Shown: piece by piece, positions 48,203 through 56,480 of the stretch
How positions within the stretch are numbered: position 1 is the stretch's first letter
How the letters are laid out: each line of letters starts with the position of its first letter
Origin: Bradyrhizobium sp. JYMT SZCCT0428
GTDB taxonomy: Bacteria; Pseudomonadota; Alphaproteobacteria; Rhizobiales; Xanthobacteraceae
Assembly (NCBI RefSeq): GCF_018131075.1
Contig: NZ_JAFCLS010000002.1
Span: forward strand, 248,001 to 312,000
Reading direction: 5' to 3'
DNA: 64,000 nt
Position numbers and translations under genes: made by a program
Notes under the pieces: generated by a model
What the model was told of the DNA's origin: nothing
Database searches by the model: none
The model's input: the letters and a program-made list of their open reading frames with translations, nothing else

Positions 48203-49207
48203 TCAACCGAAACGCTTGCGAAGGCGCGGCAGCACATTCTCACCGTAGATCTTCAGAAAGCGCGCCTGGTCTGGTCCCGGCGCGTGAAACACCAGATGCC
48301 GGAAACCGAGACCGACGTAGTAACCGATCCGCTCGACGTGCTCGTCGGCATCGCTGGACACGATCCATCGACTGGCGGCGCGCTCCAGCGGCAGCGCGTC
48401 GGCGAGGCGCTGCATCTCGACGGGATCCTCGACCGTCATCTTTTCCTCCGGCGTCAGCGCCAGCGCCGCCCAGTGGCGCGTATCCTCCAGGGCACGCGCC
48501 TTGTCGGTATCGAACGACACCTTGACCTCGATCATGCGATCGTAGGACCGCGACGGATCCTCCGACGCCGCCATGCCTTCGGCGACTTTCGGCAACAAGG
48601 TCTCGGTGTAGAGCTCCGGCTTCTTGCCGCTCGTGCAAATGAATCCTTCGGCGGAGCGGCCGGCATAGCGCGCCACGAGGGCACCCGCCGCGGCGACATA
48701 GATCGGCACCGGCGTGTTCGGGCGATCGTAGATCGTCGCCTTCTCGGTCTTGTAATACTGACCTTCGAAACTGACCCGCTCCTGGGTCCAGAGCGCCCGG
48801 ATCAGGGTGACGGCCTCACGCAAGCGCGCGAAGCGCTCCTTGAATTCCGGCCAGGGCTGCCCGGTCGAAGGTACTTCGTTGAGTCCTTCGCCAGTGCCGA
48901 TACCGAGCACGACGCGTCCCGGGAACATCGCGCCCATGGTGCCGAACGCCTGGGCGACGATGGATGGATGGTAGCGGAACGTCGGCGTCAGCACGCTGGT
49001 GCCGATAACGACGCGCGAGGTCCTGGCGCCGAGCGCGCCCAGCCACGTCAGCGAAAAAGGCGCATGGCCGTCGACATGCTTCCATGGCTGAAAGTGATCG
49101 CTGATGAAGACGGAATCAAAGCCAACTTCCTCGGCAAGACAGGAGAAGCCCAGCAACGCGCCCGGCGCGAACTGCTCCGCCGATGCCTTGTATCCGAGCT
49201 TGATCAC
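48203..49207 (-). CDS. fgd: F420-dependent glucose-6-phosphate dehydrogenase (FGD-like)
   Basis: The 334-residue LLM protein reads almost throughout like mycobacterial Fgd1: [50 protein letters not shown] and [20 protein letters not shown]. The active-site His and Trp (DHFQPW) and Glu (GTGEGLNE) are retained. The enzyme oxidises glucose-6-phosphate while reducing F420, so it supplies F420H2 for the LLM enzymes around it. It heads the leftward fgd-cofE-cofD-cofC set. A hydroxymycolate-type relative is possible but less likely. Confidence 0.88.
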   Translation of the reverse strand: MIKLGYKASAEQFAPGALLGFSCLAEEVGFDSVFISDHFQPWKHVDGHAPFSLTWLGALGARTSRVVIGTSVLTPTFRYHPSIVAQAFGTMGAMFPGRVVLGIGTGEGLNEVPSTGQPWPEFKERFARLREAVTLIRALWTQERVSFEGQYYKTEKATIYDRPNTPVPIYVAAAGALVARYAGRSAEGFICTSGKKPELYTETLLPKVAEGMAASEDPSRSYDRMIEVKVSFDTDKARALEDTRHWAALALTPEEKMTVEDPVEMQRLADALPLERAASRWIVSSDADEHVERIGYYVGLGFRHLVFHAPGPDQARFLKIYGENVLPRLRKRFG

Positions 49208-49314
49208 CGCAAATCTCCTGGCTGGCGCCGGCCGATGCCGAGGCCATGGTACCCGTAGTGGAAATCTATAGATTAGAGGGAAAGCAGCGACCAGCCAAAA
49301 AGGGGGAAGCGACC

Positions 49315-50205
49315 ATGCATCTCGGAATAGCCCTGCCCTACGGCGACATTGGCGGCGATGGCCCGATTGTGCGCGAATACGCTGAGCTCGCCGAGGCCGA
49401 AGGTTACGACGGCCTGACGCTAGCGGACCATGTCCTCGGCGGCAACCCGGCGAACCCCGCCAGCGGCCGCGCGGGCGGGCTCGGCCTGTTCCACGATCCG
49501 TTCGTGGCGTTCGGCTTCATCGCTGCCTGCACGAAGAAGGTCGAACTCTCCACCCAGGTCCTGATCCTCGCGCAGCGCCAGACGGTGCTGGTCGCCAAAC
49601 AGGCCGCCAGTCTCGACGTGCTCAGCGGCGGCCGCTTCCGGTTCGGCATCGGCGTCGGCTGGAACGAGATCGAGTTCGTCGGCCTCAACGAGAATTTCCA
49701 CAATCGAGGCAAGCGATCCGAGGAACAGGTCCAGGTAATGCAAGCGCTGTGGGCCGATCCTTACGTGACGTTCGAAGGCAAGTGGCATCGCCTTCCGGAC
49801 GCCGGCATCAATCCCAGGCCGCCACAGCGCAAAATTCCGCTGTGGTTCGGCGGTCACATGGATGTGACGCTGCAGCGGATCGCAAAATGGGGCGACGGCT
49901 GGATGATGCTGTCTGAGCCGCCGGGACCCAAGGCCGTCGCCGAATTCGACAAGCTGCGTCGCCTGGTGGAAGCCGAGGGACGCGATCCGGACTCGGTTGG
50001 CTTGGAAGTCTGGACTTCAACCGGCACCGGCGCCGAAAAAGACTGGCGCGAGGAGATCAGCTTCTGGAAGCAGGCCGGCGTCACACATGTCACGCTGCAC
50101 AACACCTTCGGTGGCTACCACCACAAGCGCATGGCCGGCCGGAGCATGAACGACCATGTCGACGCGATGCGCCGCTACCGCAACGCCGTCGCCGATCTGC
50201 TCTGA
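49315..50205 (+). CDS. LLM-class F420-dependent oxidoreductase
   Basis: The 296-residue protein starts at ATG 49315 behind AGGGGGAAG. It has [36 protein letters not shown] and [23 protein letters not shown]420-type LLM marks. It diverges from fgd across about 107 bp, so its transcription may be coordinated with cofactor synthesis. The substrate is unknown. Confidence 0.9.
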   Translation: MHLGIALPYGDIGGDGPIVREYAELAEAEGYDGLTLADHVLGGNPANPASGRAGGLGLFHDPFVAFGFIAACTKKVELSTQVLILAQRQTVLVAKQAASLDVLSGGRFRFGIGVGWNEIEFVGLNENFHNRGKRSEEQVQVMQALWADPYVTFEGKWHRLPDAGINPRPPQRKIPLWFGGHMDVTLQRIAKWGDGWMMLSEPPGPKAVAEFDKLRRLVEAEGRDPDSVGLEVWTSTGTGAEKDWREEISFWKQAGVTHVTLHNTFGGYHHKRMAGRSMNDHVDAMRRYRNAVADLL

Positions 50206-50222
50206 GGCGGAGCACAGGCGTC

Positions 50223-51080
50223 TCAGGCATCGGCTAGCGCGGCCAGCATGCGGTCGCGGGCGGCGAAATCGCCATCGGCGTGGACGGGCTGCAGACAGAC
50301 ATGCGTGGCGCCGGCCGTGAAGTGCTCTCGCAGGCCACGCTTGACCGTGTCAGCATCGCCCCACAGGACCATCGCATCGATGAACCGGTCGTTACCGCCG
50401 TCGGCGAGTTCGGCCTCGGTGAAGCCCTGGCGCAGCCAGCTGTTGCGGTAGTTCGGCAGCCCCATGTAGCGCGAGAGCTCCTTGCGCCCGAGCCCCCGTG
50501 CTTTCACGGGATTGGTCTCGATCGTTATTTTCTGCTCCACCGCAAGCCATTTCGATGGCCCGAGGATCGCTGCCGCCTGCGCCGTGTGCGCTGGCGTCAC
50601 GTTATAGGGAACAGCGCCGCGCGACTTGGCGCCGCTCAACGCCAGCATCTTCGGTCCGAGTGCGGCGACCACGACTGGCAGTTCACCTGATGGCGCAGAC
50701 TTGTTGATGCCGTCGAGATAGGCACTCATGGCCGCAAGCGGCTTGTCGTAGCGATGGCCACGCAGCCCTTCGACCATCGGAATGTGACTGACGCCGAGGC
50801 CGAGAACGAACCGATCGCCATAAAGCGCGTTCAGCGAGACTAGGGCGCGCTGCGCGGTAAAGGAATCGCGTGCATAGATGTTGGCGATCGAACTGCCGAT
50901 CATCAGCTTCTCGCTGCACGACAGCAACCAGGCCGCCAGCGACATCGACTCATAGCCTCGCGATTCCGGGTACCACAGGTTCGAGTAGCCGTTGCCTTCA
51001 ACCGCGCGCACGAAATCGCGCAGCTGCGATCCGTCGAGCTTGTCGGTGCTGTACCACACGCCAAGGCGGCCTAATTTCAT
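50223..51080 (-). CDS. LLM-class F420-dependent oxidoreductase (TIGR03620-like)
   Basis: The 285-residue protein starts MKLGRLGVWYSTDKLDGSQ. NGYSNLWYPESRGYE, IGSSIANIYARDSFTAQRAL and RFVLGLGVSHIPMVEGLRGH match the TIGR03620 group of predicted F420-dependent enzymes. It converges with the LLM gene at 49315 and follows the Ddn-like gene on the same strand. Confidence 0.88.
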   Translation of the reverse strand: MKLGRLGVWYSTDKLDGSQLRDFVRAVEGNGYSNLWYPESRGYESMSLAAWLLSCSEKLMIGSSIANIYARDSFTAQRALVSLNALYGDRFVLGLGVSHIPMVEGLRGHRYDKPLAAMSAYLDGINKSAPSGELPVVVAALGPKMLALSGAKSRGAVPYNVTPAHTAQAAAILGPSKWLAVEQKITIETNPVKARGLGRKELSRYMGLPNYRNSWLRQGFTEAELADGGNDRFIDAMVLWGDADTVKRGLREHFTAGATHVCLQPVHADGDFAARDRMLAALADA

Positions 51081-51193
51081 GTCGATAGCCTCCGGCTGAC
51101 GGTGCGTACAAACCGCTATCGCGGGGAGCTGGCATAGGAATCAAGCCGTGCGAATAGCGAGATTGTCTCGACGCGCGGTCGGCGCCACGTACC

Positions 51194-51655
51194 CTAATGG
51201 ACGGGATCCAGCACGACCACCGGTATCTCGCGCTCGGTCTTGAGCTGATAGTCAGCATAGGGCGGCCAAAACTCGAGCGCCTTTTTCCAAAGCCGCAGGC
51301 GCTCCACGCCCTCCGCTGTCCTGGCCCGCACTTTCAACTTCTTGGTCCCGACTTGTACTTCAACGTCGGGGTTCGCAAGAATGTTGCGATACCAGCCTGG
51401 GTGGTCGGGCGCGCCTCCCTTTGAGGCGATTATGAAGTAACTGTCGTCCTCCATTCCGTAAAACAGCGGAAACAGGAACTTATCGCCAGACTTGCGGCCG
51501 GTTGTGGTCAGCAGCAGCGCCGGCACGGTCATCTCACCGTGCTGGGGCACCGTTACCTTGTACATGTGCCCGTCGGTTCCACCGCTCGCAAGATAGCGGT
51601 TCGCGTGCTCGACAATCCAGTCCGGCAAGTTCGGACCGAGTTTCGCTTCAGCCAT
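51194..51655 (-). CDS. deazaflavin-dependent nitroreductase-family protein (Ddn-like)
   Basis: The 153-residue protein has the split-barrel Ddn fold: TVPALLLTTTGRKSGDKFLFPLFY contains the TTxGRKSG F420-phosphate-binding motif, followed by DSYFIIASKGGAPDHPGWYRNI and LANPDVEVQVG. Ddn proteins transfer hydride from F420H2 to quinones or nitro compounds. It strengthens the case that F420 is used, not just made, here. It probably heads a two-gene leftward unit with the TIGR03620-like gene. Confidence 0.92.
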   Translation of the reverse strand: MAEAKLGPNLPDWIVEHANRYLASGGTDGHMYKVTVPQHGEMTVPALLLTTTGRKSGDKFLFPLFYGMEDDSYFIIASKGGAPDHPGWYRNILANPDVEVQVGTKKLKVRARTAEGVERLRLWKKALEFWPPYADYQLKTEREIPVVVLDPVH

Positions 51656-51854
51656 CGTGCCCTCTCATTAAAAGCAGAAGGGAACATACCATCGGGCGCC
51701 GGATCGGCCAAATCCTGATTCAAGAGCAAGGCGATGTGGCACTTATTGGCTGTTTTCGGGAACTCCGCTGTGCTTCCGAGCCATTTTGAGACACGAGCTT
51801 TTCATGACGGGCAGCGCTGATCTGTCGAGCGTGGTGGTCAGGCGTGACGTCATG

Positions 51855-52210
51855 CTACCACCCGTGCAGCCCTTGATCGGGCCGTGTCGTAATGCCCGGA
51901 TTGACATCGAGCTGGCAGTATTTACCTCTGAAGAAAAGCAACGGTCGGGCATCTACTTCGGATCGCGCAGTCAATGACAGCACATGCCCGACAATGATGA
52001 GATGGTCACCGCGTTCTTCTTTTGCGTATGCTTGGCATTCGATCCAGGCGAGCGCATACGACAACAGCGGAACCCTGCGCCCCCGGGGGGCATAATTTTA
52101 CCCGTCCCACTTATCGATCAGCGCGCGGGCGATATGCGTCGATATGGCGCTCTCGTTCTCGTTGAGGATGTTGACCGCAAAATGATCGACCGGCTGCCAA
52201 GTCTCTAATA
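51855..52210 (-). pseudogene. flavin-reductase-domain relic with an in-frame stop
   Basis: Reading leftward from 52210 gives WQPVDHFAVNILNENESAIS then ALIDKWDG and a TAA (bases 52098-52100). The same frame continues with LSYALAWIECQAYAKEERGD, HLIIVGHVLSLTA and PLLFFRGKYCQL. This is the C-terminal two-thirds of an HpaC-type FMN reductase, broken by a single stop codon and lacking the N-terminus with the flavin-binding SLDPP region. It lies at the right edge of the F420 island. Confidence 0.7.
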
Positions 52211-52803
52211 ATCAGTCGCAGTCTTCTCGTTTGGACGGCCCCTCAACAAAAAATAACGTCACGAGGACCCGGATATGCAGTTTGTGCCAAGCTTACTCAG
52301 AGTGGCCGCGAGGCGGTGTTTAAATTGAGCCTGCTCGCTGTGGTGCTTTTCGCCCTCGCCGTCTTCTATGAGCTGAGGCTGCCTCGGCCGCGCCTCCTTT
52401 ATTGATGGGGCCGAGACCGAAATTATTTCGGAGCATTCGCTAACCCAATCCCGAGTTTGTTCGCGACGCGGAATGAACCAATGCAGGACAGCCTGCGCTG
52501 TGAATTCTGTATTCAATCAAGCCGAACCAAATCATCGGCACCACACACCGGGAAGGCTTTGCCTCGAGCGTGGAAAAGATGCTCAACTTGAGGTTGGCCG
52601 CCCCGCAACACGGCGGCATCAAGTCTGGTTTGCAACCCATTAAATTCTTACATATTTCAAAACTCACTTCAAAGACCCATCATACAAATTGAAGTTGCAT
52701 CGCTTGGATCTTCTTGCTTTATTTATTTTTGCTTAGCTGCTCACCACCTCGTTCCGCCACTTCGCACATCTTGGAAGCTCTGCGGTCATGCTGGGGGAGG
52801 CTC
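52211..52803. other. gene-poor stretch before the sigma-54 activator
   Basis: This ~590-bp stretch is AT-richer than its surroundings, especially 52640-52740. I see no supported gene; short leftward frames have no family motifs. GGGGGAGG at the end is the activator gene's ribosome-binding site. Confidence 0.5.
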
Positions 52804-54183
52804 ATGCTTCGGGAGCCATGGATTCATTTCTGTGGGCCGAAAGACCCTGCTGCCAGGCAGGCGATCGTTGATAGCCTGTCGAGCAGTGGAGTCCTCACCC
52901 GATCTTGGGACATCAGCGCGCCCGCGGATGATGGGATCATCTGTTTTTCCGACTTCGACGATGATTTGTGCGAATTCGTCCGCGAGGTCAGCCATAATCG
53001 CGAAAAGCGGGTGGTGGCGGTCCCGATCGCAGGCGGCCAGCTCGACAACGAACAGGCCTGGCGACTATTGCATGCAGGCGCGTCCGACGTATTTCTATGG
53101 TCGTCCGCGTCTGAAATGGCGGAAAAGGTCAAAGCACGCTTCGAGCGTTGGCGTGCCGTCGATGAGCTTCTGCAGTCACCGGCCATCCATGACAACCTGA
53201 TCGGCAAAAGCCCGGCGTGGCGGTCGGTGTTGCGGCAGATCGTCGAAGTCGCACGGTTTACCGGGGCCGCCGTGCTACTGATCGGCGAGAGCGGCACCGG
53301 CAAGGAACAGGTTGCGCGGCTGGTCCACGAGCTTGATCCGCGCGCCTGCGAGAACGACCTTGTCATCGTCGACTGCACCACCATCGCCCCGGAATTATCT
53401 GGCAGCGAATTTTTCGGTCACGAGCGCGGCGCCTTCACCGGAGCCGTCGGTGCACGCGACGGCGCTTTCTCGGACGCGAACGGTGGAACGTTATTTCTCG
53501 ACGAGGTGGGTGAACTGCCGCTCAGCCTGCAGGCGCAGCTTTTGCGTGTCGTTCAGGAGGGCACCTATAAACGTGTCGGCAGCAATGCCTGGCAACGCAG
53601 CCAGTTTCGTCTCGTTTCCGCGACCAATCGGAATTTGCTCCGAAGCATCGAAGAAGGCCATTTTCGTCATGATCTGTATCACCGGATCGGGGGCTGGATC
53701 TTTCGGTTGCCGCCATTGCAGGAGCGACGCGAAGACATCCTGACTTTGGCTCGGCATTTCCTTAAGCTATTCCAACCCGGCATCTCACTGGCGGATTTCG
53801 ACGGGCCGGTTCGAGAATACCTGCTGAAACGCGCTTACCCCGGCAACGTCAGGGACCTGCGTCAGCTGATAGCACGCGTCAGCAGCCGGCACGTCGGTCC
53901 TGGGCCCATTACCATCGGTGACTTGCCGGACGATGAGCATCCAATCGGCGGGCCTGCGAAGGACAACTGGCGTGTGCCGGAGTTCGAACGCGCTATCGCC
54001 CAGGCCCTCTCGTTGGGCGTCGGGCTTCGCGAAATCAGCCAGACCGCGGCAGATACCGCAACGCGTATCGCCATGCACGAGGAGAACGGCAATTTGCACG
54101 GCGCCGCACGCAGGCTCGGCGTGACCGATCGCGCCCTTCAGATGCGTCGCGCAGCGCGGCGCCAACACAATGGCGGCGGCTGA
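52804..54183 (+). CDS. sigma-54-dependent transcriptional activator with degenerate receiver
   Basis: The 459-residue protein starts at ATG 52804 just behind GGGGGAGG. Residues 1-125 look like a response-regulator domain whose first half lacks the acidic pocket and phospho-acceptor Asp while the end ([15 protein letters not shown]) is preserved. The AAA+ domain is complete: Walker A GESGTGKE at 161-168, GAFTGA at 209-214 for sigma-54 contact, and Walker [13 protein letters not shown] Fis-type helix-turn-helix ([20 protein letters not shown]) ends it. Control is therefore probably not by phosphorylation. It converges with the leftward peptidase operon, its stop abutting the last gene. Confidence 0.9.
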   Translation: MLREPWIHFCGPKDPAARQAIVDSLSSSGVLTRSWDISAPADDGIICFSDFDDDLCEFVREVSHNREKRVVAVPIAGGQLDNEQAWRLLHAGASDVFLWSSASEMAEKVKARFERWRAVDELLQSPAIHDNLIGKSPAWRSVLRQIVEVARFTGAAVLLIGESGTGKEQVARLVHELDPRACENDLVIVDCTTIAPELSGSEFFGHERGAFTGAVGARDGAFSDANGGTLFLDEVGELPLSLQAQLLRVVQEGTYKRVGSNAWQRSQFRLVSATNRNLLRSIEEGHFRHDLYHRIGGWIFRLPPLQERREDILTLARHFLKLFQPGISLADFDGPVREYLLKRAYPGNVRDLRQLIARVSSRHVGPGPITIGDLPDDEHPIGGPAKDNWRVPEFERAIAQALSLGVGLREISQTAADTATRIAMHEENGNLHGAARRLGVTDRALQMRRAARRQHNGGG

Positions 54184-55011
54184 TCATGCTTCGAAGTGAC
54201 CGGCCTGCCAGGGATCGCGGTATTCGTCCTGCGATGGCTGGAATTCGCGCGACGGGTGTTCTGGCAACGCGACGGGTTGCTGGCGCCGGTTCGAAGTCAA
54301 CCGCAGGAAATTGCCCGCGAGGACGAGTTCCTCGTCCGCGGGCGAGAGACCCAGCAGCCGGACTTTCTCCAGTTCCACACCGGGATGCAGCCATGGCCCG
54401 TCGGAGCCAAACAGTATCTTCCTTGCACCGGCCCGCTGCACGGCCAGCTCAAGCAGTTCGAAACGGCGAACGCCCGATGTGTCAGTATAGATATTGGGGT
54501 GGCGCACCAAGTGGTCAATCAGGCTGTGTTGCGCGCGCCAATCGTCGGAAAAACTCCCCATATGCGGGATGATGAACGCTACATCGGGATATTCCGTGGC
54601 GATGAGTTCGACGATCGAGACTTCACCCATCGGATCGTAGAGTATGGGAACAGAAAAGGCGCGAGCGACTTCGCATATCTCGCGCGACAGCCGCGCATCA
54701 TAACGGTGCACTTTGATCCCGACGAAGCCATATTGCTCGATTGCGACTTTAACTATTTCACCGATCCGCCCGCGGTCCCTGGCTGCGTGGACAAAGGCCA
54801 ATCCATAGAAACGGCCGGGCCGGCTGGCGACAATGCGCGCGATCTCCCGGTTGGCGACCGCGTAGTCGGAGCGAAAGGCGGCAAAAATCGCGGTGCGGTC
54901 GATGCCGGCCTCACTGGCCCAGCGCAGGTATTTTCTCAATGGCGCCGCTGTATCCCAGGGACCGGTTAGCCCATCGCCCTTTCCGGCGTGACAGTGGCAA
55001 TCGATGATCAT
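54184..55011 (-). CDS. amidohydrolase-family metal-dependent hydrolase
   Basis: The 275-residue enzyme starts at ATG 55011, overlapping the upstream stop as ATGA. It has the amidohydrolase-2 pattern: IIDCHCHAG (metal-binding His pair), GIKVHRYDARL, FIIPHMGSFSDDW and ILFGSDGPW with the terminal metal Asp. Relatives decarboxylate or hydrolyse small organic acids. It is the last gene of the leftward operon and ends at the sigma-54 gene. Confidence 0.87.
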   Translation of the reverse strand: MIIDCHCHAGKGDGLTGPWDTAAPLRKYLRWASEAGIDRTAIFAAFRSDYAVANREIARIVASRPGRFYGLAFVHAARDRGRIGEIVKVAIEQYGFVGIKVHRYDARLSREICEVARAFSVPILYDPMGEVSIVELIATEYPDVAFIIPHMGSFSDDWRAQHSLIDHLVRHPNIYTDTSGVRRFELLELAVQRAGARKILFGSDGPWLHPGVELEKVRLLGLSPADEELVLAGNFLRLTSNRRQQPVALPEHPSREFQPSQDEYRDPWQAGHFEA

Positions 55012-56456
55012 CGTGCCGCCTCGCCATTGTGGACACACAACGAAAGCGGCGTGTCGCGATGATCCGGGAATGCATCGAGGCCGATACGGGCCAACTCCGT
55101 CAGGAAGTGCATGGAAGTCGCGATGCCATTGAAGAAATTTGGCAGGTGGAATTTCTCGTTAGGCGCGTGCAACCGGTCGTCGGGCAGCGCAAAGCCCATC
55201 AGCACCGTGGGAATCGCGAGGATTTTCTGGAACAGATTGACGACGGGAATGCTTCCGCCGGAACGCAGAAACACGGGGGCATTGCCGAAGCCTCTCTTGT
55301 AAGCTTCGACGGCAGCGGTCACCCCGGGGTGTCTCCGATCGACCATGGCCGGCTGGGTCGCGAGCTCGGTCCTGATCGCGAGCCGTACCGTGAGCGGACT
55401 GATCCGACGAACATAGGCACGAAACAGTTGATCGATCTCGTGAGGATTCTGATCGGGCACCAGGCGAAAATTGAGCTTCGCCGACGCGCGCGCTGGAATA
55501 ACGGCTTTCACGCCCGGTCCCTGATACCCGCCGCTGATACCATTCACGCTGAGCGCGGGCCTGACGGTGCTACGCTCATAGAGCGAGTACCCGCGCTCAC
55601 CCCACCCTCGTTCAGCACCGGCATCGCTCAAAATCTCAGCGTCCGACGGACCGACCTTCGCCATGTAAGCACGCTGCTCAGGCGTCATTGAGCGAACCCG
55701 GTCGTAAAAGCCCGGAATCGTCAATCGGCCGTCGCGGTCATGCAGCCGGGCGATGATCCCACTGAGCACCTGCAACGGATTGTGGACGCATCCGCCAAAA
55801 TTGCCGGAATGCAGGTCATGCGCGGGCCCGCGAAGTTCGAGTTCAAGGCTGAGCGCACCACGCAGTGACTCGGTGATGACGGGGCGATCTGCCGCCAGCA
55901 TCCGCGTGTCCGACAGCACCGCGACGTCAGCCTTGAGTGTCTTGCTATGACGCTGGACAAAATCCGGCAAGTTCGTGCTGCCGATCTCTTCCTCACCCTC
56001 GAACAGGCATTTGATGTTGACGGGGAGCAGGCCGGAGGTGCGTAACAGGCACTCTGCGGCTTTGACATGGGTGAACATCTGCCCCTTGTCATCGGCAGCA
56101 CCACGGCCGAACAGATTGTCGCCGCGCACCACGGGCTCGAATGGCGGCGATTGCCATTCGCTGATCGGATCGGCCGGCTGCACGTCGTAATGTCCGTAGA
56201 TGAGAACGGTCGGACGTCCGGGCGCATGCAGCCAGTCTGCATAGACGATCGGAGCCCCGCGCGTCGGAAGCACCTGGACGCGATCGAGCCCTACCCTGCG
56301 CAGTTGCGCTGCCAGCCAGGCGGCGCAGTTGCTGATATCACGAGCATGTTTCGGCCCAGCGCTGACCGACGCGAAGCGGACGAATTCGATGAGTTCGGCC
56401 ACGAACCGGGCGCGGTTGGATCGCGCATAGGCCAGGCCGTTCGATTCCGCCGGCAT
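55008..56456 (-). CDS. M20-family dipeptidase
   Basis: This 482-residue zinc peptidase starts at ATG 56456 behind GGAGG. Motifs are VLIYGHYDVQPADP (metal His and Asp), GRGAADDKGQMFTHVKA, LFEGEEEIGS (catalytic and metal Glu) and the dimerisation-domain HDLHSGNFGG. The family (PepV/CNDP-like) hydrolyses dipeptides in the cytoplasm. Its coupling to an amidohydrolase and to large peptidase-like proteins suggests release and consumption of peptides or amino acids. Confidence 0.92.
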   Translation of the reverse strand: MPAESNGLAYARSNRARFVAELIEFVRFASVSAGPKHARDISNCAAWLAAQLRRVGLDRVQVLPTRGAPIVYADWLHAPGRPTVLIYGHYDVQPADPISEWQSPPFEPVVRGDNLFGRGAADDKGQMFTHVKAAECLLRTSGLLPVNIKCLFEGEEEIGSTNLPDFVQRHSKTLKADVAVLSDTRMLAADRPVITESLRGALSLELELRGPAHDLHSGNFGGCVHNPLQVLSGIIARLHDRDGRLTIPGFYDRVRSMTPEQRAYMAKVGPSDAEILSDAGAERGWGERGYSLYERSTVRPALSVNGISGGYQGPGVKAVIPARASAKLNFRLVPDQNPHEIDQLFRAYVRRISPLTVRLAIRTELATQPAMVDRRHPGVTAAVEAYKRGFGNAPVFLRSGGSIPVVNLFQKILAIPTVLMGFALPDDRLHAPNEKFHLPNFFNGIATSMHFLTELARIGLDAFPDHRDTPLSLCVHNGEAAR

Positions 56457-56480
56457 CGGTCGCCTCCTTCAGCAGCCGCG

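Noticed and set aside
51735..51755. Possible sigma-54 promoter containing TGGCAC
   Set aside because: The distance between the GG and GC elements is one base short of the required spacing and no gene starts appropriately downstream.
52259..52667. Two leftward frames that might be transposase fragments
   Set aside because: Neither shows a DDE or zinc-ribbon motif nor terminal inverted repeats; similarity to a known element could not be supported by eye.
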